Shown in pieces: positions 1-6,665 of a stretch of DNA of 8,090 nt. The stretch lies in contig CALBSZ010000526.1 of NCBI GenBank assembly GCA_937967665.1, forward strand, positions 1 through 8,090, in the 5' to 3' direction. Each line of letters opens with the position of its first letter. The stretch's first letter is position 1. Source of the stretch: an uncultured Planctomycetaceae bacterium (GTDB lineage Bacteria > Planctomycetota > Planctomycetia > Pirellulales > Pirellulaceae). Below the pieces are notes generated by a model that was not told the origin of the DNA, made no database searches, and saw nothing but the letters and a program-made list of their open reading frames with translations. A program made the translations under genes and the position numbers.

Positions 1-1
1 T

Positions 2-166
2 GGGCTCCAGAAACTTGCCGAATCCGTCCCGCACCGCCGCCTGCGGGCCGGCGTGCGTCAACGTGCCGACGACGTCAACCAGCACTGACGTGCCCTCGGG
101 ATTCACCCGTTTGGCGCAGTAGCCGATCGACAGCTCGATCTGGTTCAAATTTGCGCACCAGATCAT
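2..166 (-). CDS. Unidentified partial reading frame leaving the left edge
   Basis: This minus-strand frame is open from an ATG at 166-164 to the left edge, giving 55 codons with no stop. It is offset by one base from the MiaE-like frame and overlaps its 3' part. From about residue 10 it reads like a real protein, with segments such as GYCAKRVNPEGTSVLVDVVG and GPQAAVRDGFGKFLEP. The first residues (MIWCANLNQ) probably are not its true start, because the MiaE-like frame is the credible one there. I do not recognise the family. It could be the body of another gene joined to miaE by a rearrangement or an assembly join, or a chance open frame. Confidence that it is coding is low to moderate. Confidence 0.3.
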   Translation of the reverse strand, partial: MIWCANLNQIELSIGYCAKRVNPEGTSVLVDVVGTLTHAGPQAAVRDGFGKFLEP

Positions 167-443
167 TCAATTTGCGCCCGTAGGGCCCCGGCTTGAGGCG
201 TCGGAATCGAATGCCCCGCGCGGCCAGGATGTCGAGCACCTGGTGGAAGTGCTCGAGTTCCTCGTTCACGATCACGGTCATGGCGCGGCAGAGTTCCTGG
301 TTTTCGATGTACGCGAACAGCAGGTTCATCGCGCAGCCCGCCGCCTTCTTCTCGCAGTGGGCATGATCGATCAGGATTTGATCCAGATGGGACGCCACTT
401 GTTGCAGCCAGCGTTCCGAAGATATCGATTGAAGATTCAGCAT
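75..443 (-). CDS. miaE: Truncated MiaE-like tRNA 2-methylthio-N6-isopentenyladenosine hydroxylase
   Basis: MiaE is a cytoplasmic non-haem diiron, ferritin-like enzyme that hydroxylates the isopentenyl group of ms2i6A at tRNA position 37. The 122-residue product matches the N-terminal half of the family: DHAHCEKKAA at residues 26-35, with E31 as a likely iron ligand; EELEHF at 61-66, the first ExxH; then RRGI-like and LVRKFEPDRAVDRLL segments up to about residue 109. The family normally continues with an IEARSCERF-like segment and a second ExxH. Here it changes to RQTGESRGHVSAG and stops, and the missing segment is not found in either other frame. Half of the diiron site is therefore absent, and activity is unlikely. 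I chose the ATG at 443 (MLNLQS) because family members start about there. The frame stays open to 569, but the extra 42 residues are unlike MiaE. No Shine-Dalgarno sequence is visible. The cause may be a broken gene or a chimeric join. Confidence 0.8.
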   Translation of the reverse strand: MLNLQSISSERWLQQVASHLDQILIDHAHCEKKAAGCAMNLLFAYIENQELCRAMTVIVNEELEHFHQVLDILAARGIRFRRLKPGPYGRKLNDLVRKFEPDRAVDRLLRQTGESRGHVSAG

Positions 444-756
444 GTGAAGCGAAGTGGGAGGTCTGGAGGTAGAGAAACAAGCTGCCATTTTAGTCGACCA
501 GGCACGTTCGTCCAGGATCCCGGGTGTTGGATCGGACGCTGGTCCGACAGCGTTAAGTTCCGTCGTCATATCAGCTCGAAGCGCAAGCGAGTGGGTCAGT
601 TACGTCCGGATACACTTGCTTGCGCTGCGTGCTTGTATTCTTGTGGATTGCTGCAAAGTGGGCGCTGTCGAACTCACGTCGGCGCGAAAACGCCCTCAGG
701 AATTGACAGAGATCTCACGTCTCCAATTCTCGCAGGAATTCCGGCGGAAATTTTGC
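444..756. other. Non-coding interval between the DUF1570-like gene and miaE
   Basis: These 313 bases hold no convincing gene. The miaE frame stays open upstream to 569, but that extension does not look conserved. Plus-strand open frames here run on into the antisense of the DUF1570-like gene and read as shadows. The one structured element is the inverted repeat at 580-626, described separately. I could not identify a clear promoter for miaE. Confidence 0.6.
580..626. repeat. 14-bp inverted repeat (hairpin) with a 19-base loop
   Basis: The left arm at 580-593 is AGCGCAAGCGAGTG and the right arm at 613-626 is CACTTGCTTGCGCT. They are reverse complements at 13 of 14 positions. The one exception becomes a G-U wobble in plus-strand RNA and an A-C mismatch in minus-strand RNA. 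No T-run follows in either direction, so it is not a classic intrinsic terminator. It lies about 130 bases after the stop of the DUF1570-like gene and upstream of miaE. From memory, planctomycete intergenic DNA often carries hairpins with a GAAGCGnAAGCGAG-like arm, and this one, preceded by CGA, fits that type. I could not verify this by search. Confidence 0.65.
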
Positions 757-2175
757 TCAGCGCCCGCCCAGGAATTCGCGCGCGGCGCGTTCGGCGAGCG
801 CACGGTTCTGGAAGGTGCGAATCTGATGCCTGGCCGTCGGACGATGCGTTTCGGGAATCCGCGCTTCGGTCTCCTCGATCCACCTGGTCGCCATTGTCTC
901 GGAATGAAAAACATTGGCGTCGCGGTGAGTGCGATTGCCGTCGGTGTAGCCGACCAGCGCCGCGAAGTGGGGCCAGTCGGCGAACGGATCCACATACGGC
1001 TGCTTGCGTAGATGAAGGACCAGCCGCCTTTCTATCGTCTCCAGGTCCTCGTCAAAATGCTCGCGAAACGACGACAGGTTTTCAGGTATGATTCCCGGCG
1101 AGCGGATTTTCCCGAGCCCTTGGAAGGGCCCTAACTTGCTCACTTCCCGCACATAGCGATTGAAGGCAACTCGCTCGTTCTTGGCAAGGTAATGTGTCAG
1201 GGCCCAGGCCGAGGCGTAGCCGGTGGAAGTCAGCCGCGCCGCCGCCACGGTATCGGCAACCATCTTGCCATTGGGGACGTCGGCGGCGCGTCCCTTGATG
1301 TATTGTTCCAGTTCGAACATGCGCATGTCATTGACTTGCCCGGCACCTTTCCATTTGAGGCGGCGGTCGGTGGAAGTCGGCGCGAAGAATTCGGCCAGTC
1401 CTTCGCTCAGCCACATCGGCCAGACCGACAATCGCTTTTGCACGCCAATGTTGTTCAGGACCTGGTGGGCGCCTTCGTGGGCAATGGTGGCGATGGACTG
1501 TTGTATCGCCAGTTCCGGCTTCAAGTCCTGCAGTTTCGACTCCTCGTACATCACGACTCGATTCGTAAGGACGTTGTAGTAGGCGACGACCCCCGGCGGC
1601 ATCCGCTGGTATTCCTGAAACTGGGCTTCAGTCCGAAACATCAAGGCCACCAACGGAAGTTCGGGTTCGCTTACGTCAATCTGCTGCGCTTCCGCATACG
1701 CGACCACGCCCGGATACATGGTCTCCAGAATGCGGCTGGTCGCCAGGGCAAACTCCGCGCTGGTGTTGTAGACGTAGAGATAACGTCGCGATTGCCGGGT
1801 CTGGAATCCGGGCAGGCCCGCAGTCAGGCGTGCTGCCAGCAGGTCCTTCGACAGTGGTTCGAACGGCCGCTCGGTGACCGTGATTTCCGTGGGCCCCCGT
1901 TCGATCAGCGTCCCGTCAGGCAGCAGGACAACGCGTTTTTGACCCACTTTCGCATAGGTCCTGCCAACCTCGGTTTGGCCCTCATCGGTGCGAATGATGA
2001 CGTTCTCGTCCCCCCCCGTCGAGCCGGAATGGTCACTGTTTTCCTGGTTTTTTGACGGTTCCTGGTCGGGATTCTGAGCGGCGACGAAACCTGGGCGATC
2101 GACGGCGGTTACTACTAGTAGTAGGATCGCCGTCCGGCCGGCCACCTGTCTCAAAATCGTCACGAACGTCTTCAT
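757..2175 (-). CDS. Exported DUF1570-like protein with HExxH metallopeptidase site
   Basis: The 472-residue product starts with a Sec-type signal peptide: a basic n-region, hydrophobic AILLLVVTAV at 16-25, and likely cleavage after VAA at about 33. An acidic, polar linker follows to about residue 65. A short region around 70-100 (RVVLLPDGTLIERG) is followed by a domain in which YLYVYNTSAEFA begins the peptidase-like fold. The metal site is HEGAH at 233-237, with a third ligand probably E258 in WLSEGLAEFF, 21 residues after the HExxH. This spacing is typical of gluzincin (MA-clan) peptidases. DUF1570 proteins are common in planctomycetes and are predicted zinc peptidases acting outside the cytoplasm; their substrates are unknown to me. 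The ATG at 2175 is supported by the signal peptide. No Shine-Dalgarno sequence is visible. The gene is divergent from the secretin-like gene, with 121 bases between starts. Proteolytic activity is inferred from motif only. Confidence 0.85.
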   Translation of the reverse strand: MKTFVTILRQVAGRTAILLLVVTAVDRPGFVAAQNPDQEPSKNQENSDHSGSTGGDENVIIRTDEGQTEVGRTYAKVGQKRVVLLPDGTLIERGPTEITVTERPFEPLSKDLLAARLTAGLPGFQTRQSRRYLYVYNTSAEFALATSRILETMYPGVVAYAEAQQIDVSEPELPLVALMFRTEAQFQEYQRMPPGVVAYYNVLTNRVVMYEESKLQDLKPELAIQQSIATIAHEGAHQVLNNIGVQKRLSVWPMWLSEGLAEFFAPTSTDRRLKWKGAGQVNDMRMFELEQYIKGRAADVPNGKMVADTVAAARLTSTGYASAWALTHYLAKNERVAFNRYVREVSKLGPFQGLGKIRSPGIIPENLSSFREHFDEDLETIERRLVLHLRKQPYVDPFADWPHFAALVGYTDGNRTHRDANVFHSETMATRWIEETEARIPETHRPTARHQIRTFQNRALAERAAREFLGGR

Positions 2176-2296
2176 TGAATTCGCCCGGAAAAGCTGGGGC
2201 GGTTTGACCCTGTTTCGGGAGTGAGAGGCGTGAATTTGAGTATACTAACAATTGGCACCATGAACAGTCACTCGTCCTAACCGGGCAGAGCCTTTT
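2176..2296. promoter_or_regulatory. Divergent promoter region with a palindromic -10-like element
   Basis: This 121-base gap separates two divergent starts, so it should carry promoters for both. AGTATACT at 2239-2246 is a perfect 8-bp palindrome. It gives TATACT at 2241-2246 on the plus strand and TATACT at 2244-2239 on the minus strand, each five of six matches to the sigma-70 -10 consensus. Predicted starts would leave leaders of about 45 bases (plus) and 55 bases (minus). I found no good -35 box at 16-18 bases for either direction. TTGACC at 2204-2209 lies on the plus strand but 31 bases from the -10, which is too far. Confidence 0.4.
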
Positions 2297-5200
2297 ATGC
2301 AAAAGATCCGCAAGCCGTTGCAGCCCATGCACTTTTTCCGACTCGTCCTTACCGGTTCTGTCTGCCTGATCTCCGCAGCGACCTTCGCAGCCGACGAAAA
2401 GTTCGTCGGCGACCTGGCGTTGCTTGTCGATACCGACGTCGCCCAAAAAGTGGGGCTCAGTGACCAGACATTGGCGGCGGTCAATGAGATCATCGACGCG
2501 AGGGAAAGCGAAGTCCTGGATTTGGCACTCGAAATCAAATCGCTGTCCGCGGAAGAGCAGGCGAGTCGCCTGGCTCCGTTCGTGGCAGAATCGGAAAAAC
2601 GGGGCTTTGCGCTACTGACCGACGAACAACGGGAGCGATTCGCGCAGGTCAAGATCGCCAAACAGGGGATGGAAAGCCTGTTCAACGAGTCCATTGCCGA
2701 CCAGTTGAATCTGGCAGACAACCAGTTGGAGCAATTGGGCCACCTGTCGCGTGAGCGTGAAACGAAATTGCGCGAAAGCGATAATGCCGATGTTACCAGG
2801 GCGGAATATGAACGGCGCATGCTGGCTGTGCTGACGCCGACCCAGCGAACCCGGTGGGAACAACTGGCCGGACTGGCTCCGACGAACGGCGAAATCGTGG
2901 CGGTGCCCGAGGCTCCCGCGGCGCCCCAGGAAGCGCCGGCAGAACAGCCGGCCCCCAACGAGCCCGCGGCATCGTCGGTTCCGGAAAAAACTCCCGCGGT
3001 GGGGGATCTGAAGTTGCGATTCAGTTTCCGCTACGCGCCCTGGAAAGACGTGCTCGACTGGTTCGCGGATCAAGCCGGCTTGTCGCTCGTCATGGACGCG
3101 CCGCCTCCTGGAACATGCAATTACACCGACCCCAAGCAATATACCGTTGCCGAGGCGCTCGATGTGCTCAACAGCATCCTGCTCACCAAGGGCTACACGA
3201 TCGTCCGCCGTCAGCGCATGCTGCTGGTGGTGAATCTGGAAGATCTGGAAGACTCGCTGCCGCCCAACCTGGTGACGCGCGTCAAACCCGAGGAGCTGGA
3301 CGAGCGCGGCGAGTACGAATTGGTCAGCTGTTTGTTCCAGCTCAAACGCATGGCGCCCCAGGACGCGGAAACGGAGATCCGCAAGTTGTTGGGACCGCAG
3401 GGGCATCTGGTTGTGATGCCGCAAGCCAGGCAAATCCTGGTTCGCGAAACGGCCGGGCGCTTGTTGACCATTCGCGATATCATCGACGCGGTGGAGAATC
3501 CCCCCGCCGACAGTAGCGAAACGCTGCAGCAGTTTGCCCTCAAACACGTTTCGGCCGACGAAGTCATGGTGGTGGCCCGTCAGCTGCTGGGCATTCCCGA
3601 GGAACAGTTCGCTGCGACGGACGGTTCGATTCGATTCGCCATCGACTCGGTAGGCACAAAGATCTTTGCGACGGGCGAGGAAGAAGTGATCGCGCGATTC
3701 AAACGCATTCTGGAACTCGTCGACGTGCCCAGTGGCATCGACGGCGGCGTTGGACCGGCCGAGTTTCCTCAACTGGAGGTCTACAGCGTGACGGATGCGG
3801 ACCCGGAATCCGTCCTGCAGGTCATGCAAACATTATTGGCGGGGCTGCCGGAAGTTCGCCTGGCCTCCGACCCGCAAACCGGCAACCTCGTCGCGCTGGC
3901 TCGCCCGTCAGAACACGCCACGATCCGCGCCACGCTGGAACAGATGCAGCGCGCCGCCACGCAGATTGAGGTGATCCAATTGTATCGCGTTGATCCTCAG
4001 GTGGCTGTGCTGGCCATCAACAAACTGTTCGGCGCCGCGGACGAGGACGGCGTTCCCGACCCGAAAGCGCCGCGCGTGGACGCCGACCTGACGACAGGCC
4101 TGCTGTTGATTCGCGCCACGGAACCGCAGATCCTTCAGATCCAGCAGTTGCTCGAAAAGATGGGCGAGGACCCGGACGCGGTCGCCGCGCATACCCAGCA
4201 AGGGAACGTTCGCATGCTGTCGATCACGGGCAGCGCCCAGCAGAAGGTGCTCGATCAACTACAGCTGCTCTGGCCGACCATGCGGAAGAACCGCATTCGC
4301 GTTGTCGCGCCCTCGGCGACCATCCGCTCGCTGCGGCCGAATGAAGACGATTCCGCTCCGGCGGAAACGCCGGAAGCGGCGAGCGAGCCGGCAGCGGAGC
4401 GCGAAGATCAGAGCCCGGCGGATGCCAGCACCGGAACCGCGCCCGGTAGCGTTTTCCGGTTCGTCGCCTTTCAAGAGGGAGAGGAAGAATCGGGGACCGG
4501 CGAGAAGTCACTTCCGGACATTATCGTGGCTCCGGGCCCGGGTGGTATCATGATCGCCTCGGAGGACCTGGAGGCCTTGAACGAATTCGAAAACCTGTTG
4601 CGCACGCTCGCCGAGGAGGCGGCGGCAGCCGGCCCCGAATACACGGTCTTTTATCTGCGTTATGCCAAGGCTCCCGCGGCAGCCGCCTTGTTGCAGAGTG
4701 TGCTCGGCATGGGCGGCGGCGACGCAGCCGGTGGTGGTGGAGGCGGGTCGCTGTTGGGCGACATTGCCGGCCAGGCGCTGGGGAATGTCGGTGGCGACTT
4801 GCTCGGCGGGCTGCTGGGACTCGGTGGCGACGACGGCACCATTACGACATCCGGGGACGTGTCGATCGTGGCGGACGCCCGCTCGAATACCTTGATAGTG
4901 CAAGCCAATTCCGCGGACCTAGATCAGATCGAGAAGCTGCTCCAGATCATCGATCAGGAGAGCAGTCCCGAAGATGTGGAAACCGCGGGGAAGGCCCAGT
5001 TGATTCCGGTGCTTTATTCCAGCGCCGAGGAAATCGCCGCGATCGTCCGGCAGGTGTATGCGACGCGGATTGCGGCCGACGCGAACCGCCAGCGCCAGCC
5101 GTCTCCGGAGGACCTGGTGCGAGCGCTGCGTGGCGGCCGCGGCGGGCAGTCGCAACAGGCGCAAAGTGAAGAACCCAAAATGACCGTGGGCGTGGACGCC

Positions 5201-5584
5201 CGCAGCAACTCGATCATCGTCGTCGCTCCGGATCCGCTGTTTCAAGAGGTTCGCGCGCTCGTCCAGCAACTCGATAACGCCGGTATCCAATCGGACGAAA
5301 CGGTGCGCGTTGTCGCGATTAAGGGAGGCAACCCCGAACAGGTACAGCAAGCCCTGGAATCCATTATCGGACAGCCTGCGACGCGAACGTCGGCCGATAG
5401 TATTCGAGCAAGCACATCCAACGCGTCAGGCGGTGGAAATAACCGTCAGGTAAGCGAAGAAGAGCTTCGCAGGCGTATCGAATTCTTTCGCAACCTGCAG
5501 CGGCAAGCGCAGCCGCAAGGTGGCGGCGGCGATAACGGCGGTCGAGGCGGCGGACGTGGCGGCGGTGGACGCGGTGGACGGTAA
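2297..5584 (+). CDS. Exported multi-domain secretin N-repeat protein without a secretin barrel
   Basis: The 1095-residue product has a signal peptide (hydrophobic FFRLVLTGSVCLISAATFA, cleavage near 31). Residues 36-192 hold two Spy/CpxP-like segments, each ending in an LTxxQ motif: LTDEQRERF at 107 and LTPTQRTRWEQL at 179. A Pro/Ala/Glu linker covers 200-236. Residues 237-315 resemble the STN/N0 domain of secretins (FSFRYAPWKDVLDWFADQAG; YTVAEALDVLNSILL). Secretin-N / NolW-like modules follow at about 338-403, 409-478, 491-551, 556-623, 636-775 (with an acidic insert), 781-886 and 899-993, plus a half module at 1002-1025. The last two full modules carry VADARSNTLIVQA and VDARSNSIIVVA, a hallmark of these folds. 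A Gly/Leu-rich insert sits at 804-848 and an RGG tail at 1079-1095. The barrel domain of GspD/PilQ, with its VPxLGxIPxLG-like motif, is absent, and the gene ends 30 bases from a convergent gene. Automatic annotation may call it GspD; pore formation is doubtful. No clear Shine-Dalgarno sequence precedes the ATG. Confidence 0.85.
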   Translation: MQKIRKPLQPMHFFRLVLTGSVCLISAATFAADEKFVGDLALLVDTDVAQKVGLSDQTLAAVNEIIDARESEVLDLALEIKSLSAEEQASRLAPFVAESEKRGFALLTDEQRERFAQVKIAKQGMESLFNESIADQLNLADNQLEQLGHLSRERETKLRESDNADVTRAEYERRMLAVLTPTQRTRWEQLAGLAPTNGEIVAVPEAPAAPQEAPAEQPAPNEPAASSVPEKTPAVGDLKLRFSFRYAPWKDVLDWFADQAGLSLVMDAPPPGTCNYTDPKQYTVAEALDVLNSILLTKGYTIVRRQRMLLVVNLEDLEDSLPPNLVTRVKPEELDERGEYELVSCLFQLKRMAPQDAETEIRKLLGPQGHLVVMPQARQILVRETAGRLLTIRDIIDAVENPPADSSETLQQFALKHVSADEVMVVARQLLGIPEEQFAATDGSIRFAIDSVGTKIFATGEEEVIARFKRILELVDVPSGIDGGVGPAEFPQLEVYSVTDADPESVLQVMQTLLAGLPEVRLASDPQTGNLVALARPSEHATIRATLEQMQRAATQIEVIQLYRVDPQVAVLAINKLFGAADEDGVPDPKAPRVDADLTTGLLLIRATEPQILQIQQLLEKMGEDPDAVAAHTQQGNVRMLSITGSAQQKVLDQLQLLWPTMRKNRIRVVAPSATIRSLRPNEDDSAPAETPEAASEPAAEREDQSPADASTGTAPGSVFRFVAFQEGEEESGTGEKSLPDIIVAPGPGGIMIASEDLEALNEFENLLRTLAEEAAAAGPEYTVFYLRYAKAPAAAALLQSVLGMGGGDAAGGGGGGSLLGDIAGQALGNVGGDLLGGLLGLGGDDGTITTSGDVSIVADARSNTLIVQANSADLDQIEKLLQIIDQESSPEDVETAGKAQLIPVLYSSAEEIAAIVRQVYATRIAADANRQRQPSPEDLVRALRGGRGGQSQQAQSEEPKMTVGVDARSNSIIVVAPDPLFQEVRALVQQLDNAGIQSDETVRVVAIKGGNPEQVQQALESIIGQPATRTSADSIRASTSNASGGGNNRQVSEEELRRRIEFFRNLQRQAQPQGGGGDNGGRGGGRGGGGRGGR

Positions 5585-5614
5585 GTCGAGCCGCTTGCAA
5601 GGGAGATGCCGACA
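5585..5614. other. Convergent gene-end gap with no visible terminator
   Basis: Only 30 bases separate the stop codons of the secretin-like gene (plus) and the DUF58 gene (minus). I see no stable stem with a T-run in either direction, only the short palindrome CTTGCAAG at 5594-5601. Termination may be Rho-dependent, or transcripts may overlap into the opposite gene. Confidence 0.5.
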
Positions 5615-6523
5615 CTAACGGGCGCGGGCGATCCTGGCGCGTTTGTTGAGATAGTCGGCCAGGGTTTCGGCCATGTTCCGGCTGGTATCGACCAGGATTC
5701 GTTCGCAGCGGTTGCGGTGACAGATATCGTCCAGCTTGCCATTGAACCGTTCTACCGCCTGCAGGTACCCGCGGCGCAGGTCCTCGGGCTGTGCCAACAG
5801 TTCGTCGGGGATCTCGAGCCCGATGAACTTGATCATGCCGTCGAATTCGAAGTTGATTTCGTGCTGGTGCATGATCTGGAACAGGACGACTTCGTGATTG
5901 TTGAACCGCATCCGCTGCAGGGCCGCTTCCAACTGCTCCAAGTCGACGAAGAAGTCGCTGAAAATCAATACGATTTCACGGCGTCCCATGCGACTGACCA
6001 GGTCGTTCAGGCAGCTGGAGATATCCGTCTTTTCGACAGGTTCGATTTCTTCCAGGTGGTGCGTCATGCGGACCACCTGCCCCATCGAATTGCTGGGCGT
6101 CACGAAACCTCGAATCCGATCGTCAAAGGTTGCCAGGGAGACTTTGTCGCTCTGGCGAATGATCGAATAGCCCAATGCCGTCGCCATCTGAGCGGCGTAC
6201 ATTAACTTCTGCTCGCCGCCGTCGCCGTATCGCATCGACGCGCTGACATCCAGGACCAGATGGCAGACGAAATTGGTTTCGAGTTCGTACTGTTTGACAA
6301 AATACTTGTCCCGATTGAAGTACACACGCCAATCGACATGCTTCGGGTCGTCTCCCGGTACGTACTCGCGATGCCCGGCGAACTCCACGGCGAAGCCCGA
6401 CAAGGGCGACTTGTGGGCACCCGCCAGGTTCCCGACAACCAGCCCTTTCGGCTCCAGATGCCGGTCGGCAATGCGCGTCAGGACTTCCGGATTGAGATAG
6501 CGATTCAGGATTGTGGTGGACAT
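5615..6523 (-). CDS. DUF58 family protein (von Willebrand A-like, MoxR partner)
   Basis: The 302-residue product shows the DUF58 signature: AGHREYVPGDDPKHVDWR at 49-66 followed by YFVKQYELE at 74-82. A von Willebrand A-like fold follows with a complete MIDAS metal site: DVSAS at 92-96, T166 in EKTDISS, and D190 in FSDFF. No signal peptide or membrane segment is visible, so it should be cytoplasmic. DUF58 proteins are usually encoded beside MoxR AAA+ ATPases and are thought to be their partners in maturing or assembling other proteins; the target here is unknown. Its length is near the usual for the short, soluble forms. It lies downstream of moxR on the same strand with a 142-base gap, long for tight coupling, so it may also have its own promoter. 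The ATG at 6523 has an A-rich upstream (AAAGTAGAAAATC) and no Shine-Dalgarno sequence. Confidence 0.93.
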   Translation of the reverse strand: MSTTILNRYLNPEVLTRIADRHLEPKGLVVGNLAGAHKSPLSGFAVEFAGHREYVPGDDPKHVDWRVYFNRDKYFVKQYELETNFVCHLVLDVSASMRYGDGGEQKLMYAAQMATALGYSIIRQSDKVSLATFDDRIRGFVTPSNSMGQVVRMTHHLEEIEPVEKTDISSCLNDLVSRMGRREIVLIFSDFFVDLEQLEAALQRMRFNNHEVVLFQIMHQHEINFEFDGMIKFIGLEIPDELLAQPEDLRRGYLQAVERFNGKLDDICHRNRCERILVDTSRNMAETLADYLNKRARIARAR

Positions 6524-6665
6524 GATTTTCTACTTTGTTCGTGATGGCGGAACACCGAGCTCGCAACGATCGCCGGCCAGGGCGTTTCGAGCCGTGCGGT
6601 GACTTCCGTGAAGTCCAGGCAGCGCGACCCAATGACCGCTGCGCCGCCAGGTGCAAACAACCGAG
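6524..6665. other. Gap between moxR and the DUF58 gene
   Basis: These 142 bases carry no credible gene. There is a small perfect stem, GACTTC/GAAGTC with a 3-base loop, at 6601-6615, and a second 6-bp pairing (GCAGCG with CGCTGC) just beyond it. Neither is followed by a T-run. They could weakly attenuate or process a moxR-DUF58 transcript, but they are short enough to be chance. Confidence 0.4.

Noticed and set aside
144..177. Imperfect direct repeat TTCAAATTTGCGC / TTCAATTTGCGC
   Set aside because: It encodes the similar RKLN and RKFE peptides in the MiaE frame, where the family has such residues, so it is explained by coding and is not evidence of an insertion site.
243..1091. Long plus-strand open frames (243-1091 and 454-1011)
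   Set aside because: They are antisense to miaE and the DUF1570-like gene, have Arg/Ser/Pro-rich compositions typical of GC-rich shadow frames, and show no recognisable domain.
2033..2446. Minus-strand frame spanning the divergent promoter region
   Set aside because: It overlaps the starts of two well-supported genes and has no family resemblance.
2612..3829. 405-codon minus-strand open frame inside the secretin-like gene
   Set aside because: It is rich in His, Arg and Gln and is fully antisense to a gene with clear domains on the plus strand. It is a frame shadow.
4743..4830. SLLGDIAG / LLGGLLG stretch as the secretin VPxLGxIPxLG motif
   Set aside because: It lies inside a Gly-rich loop between strands of an N-module, lacks the prolines and surrounding barrel strands, and is followed by further N-modules.
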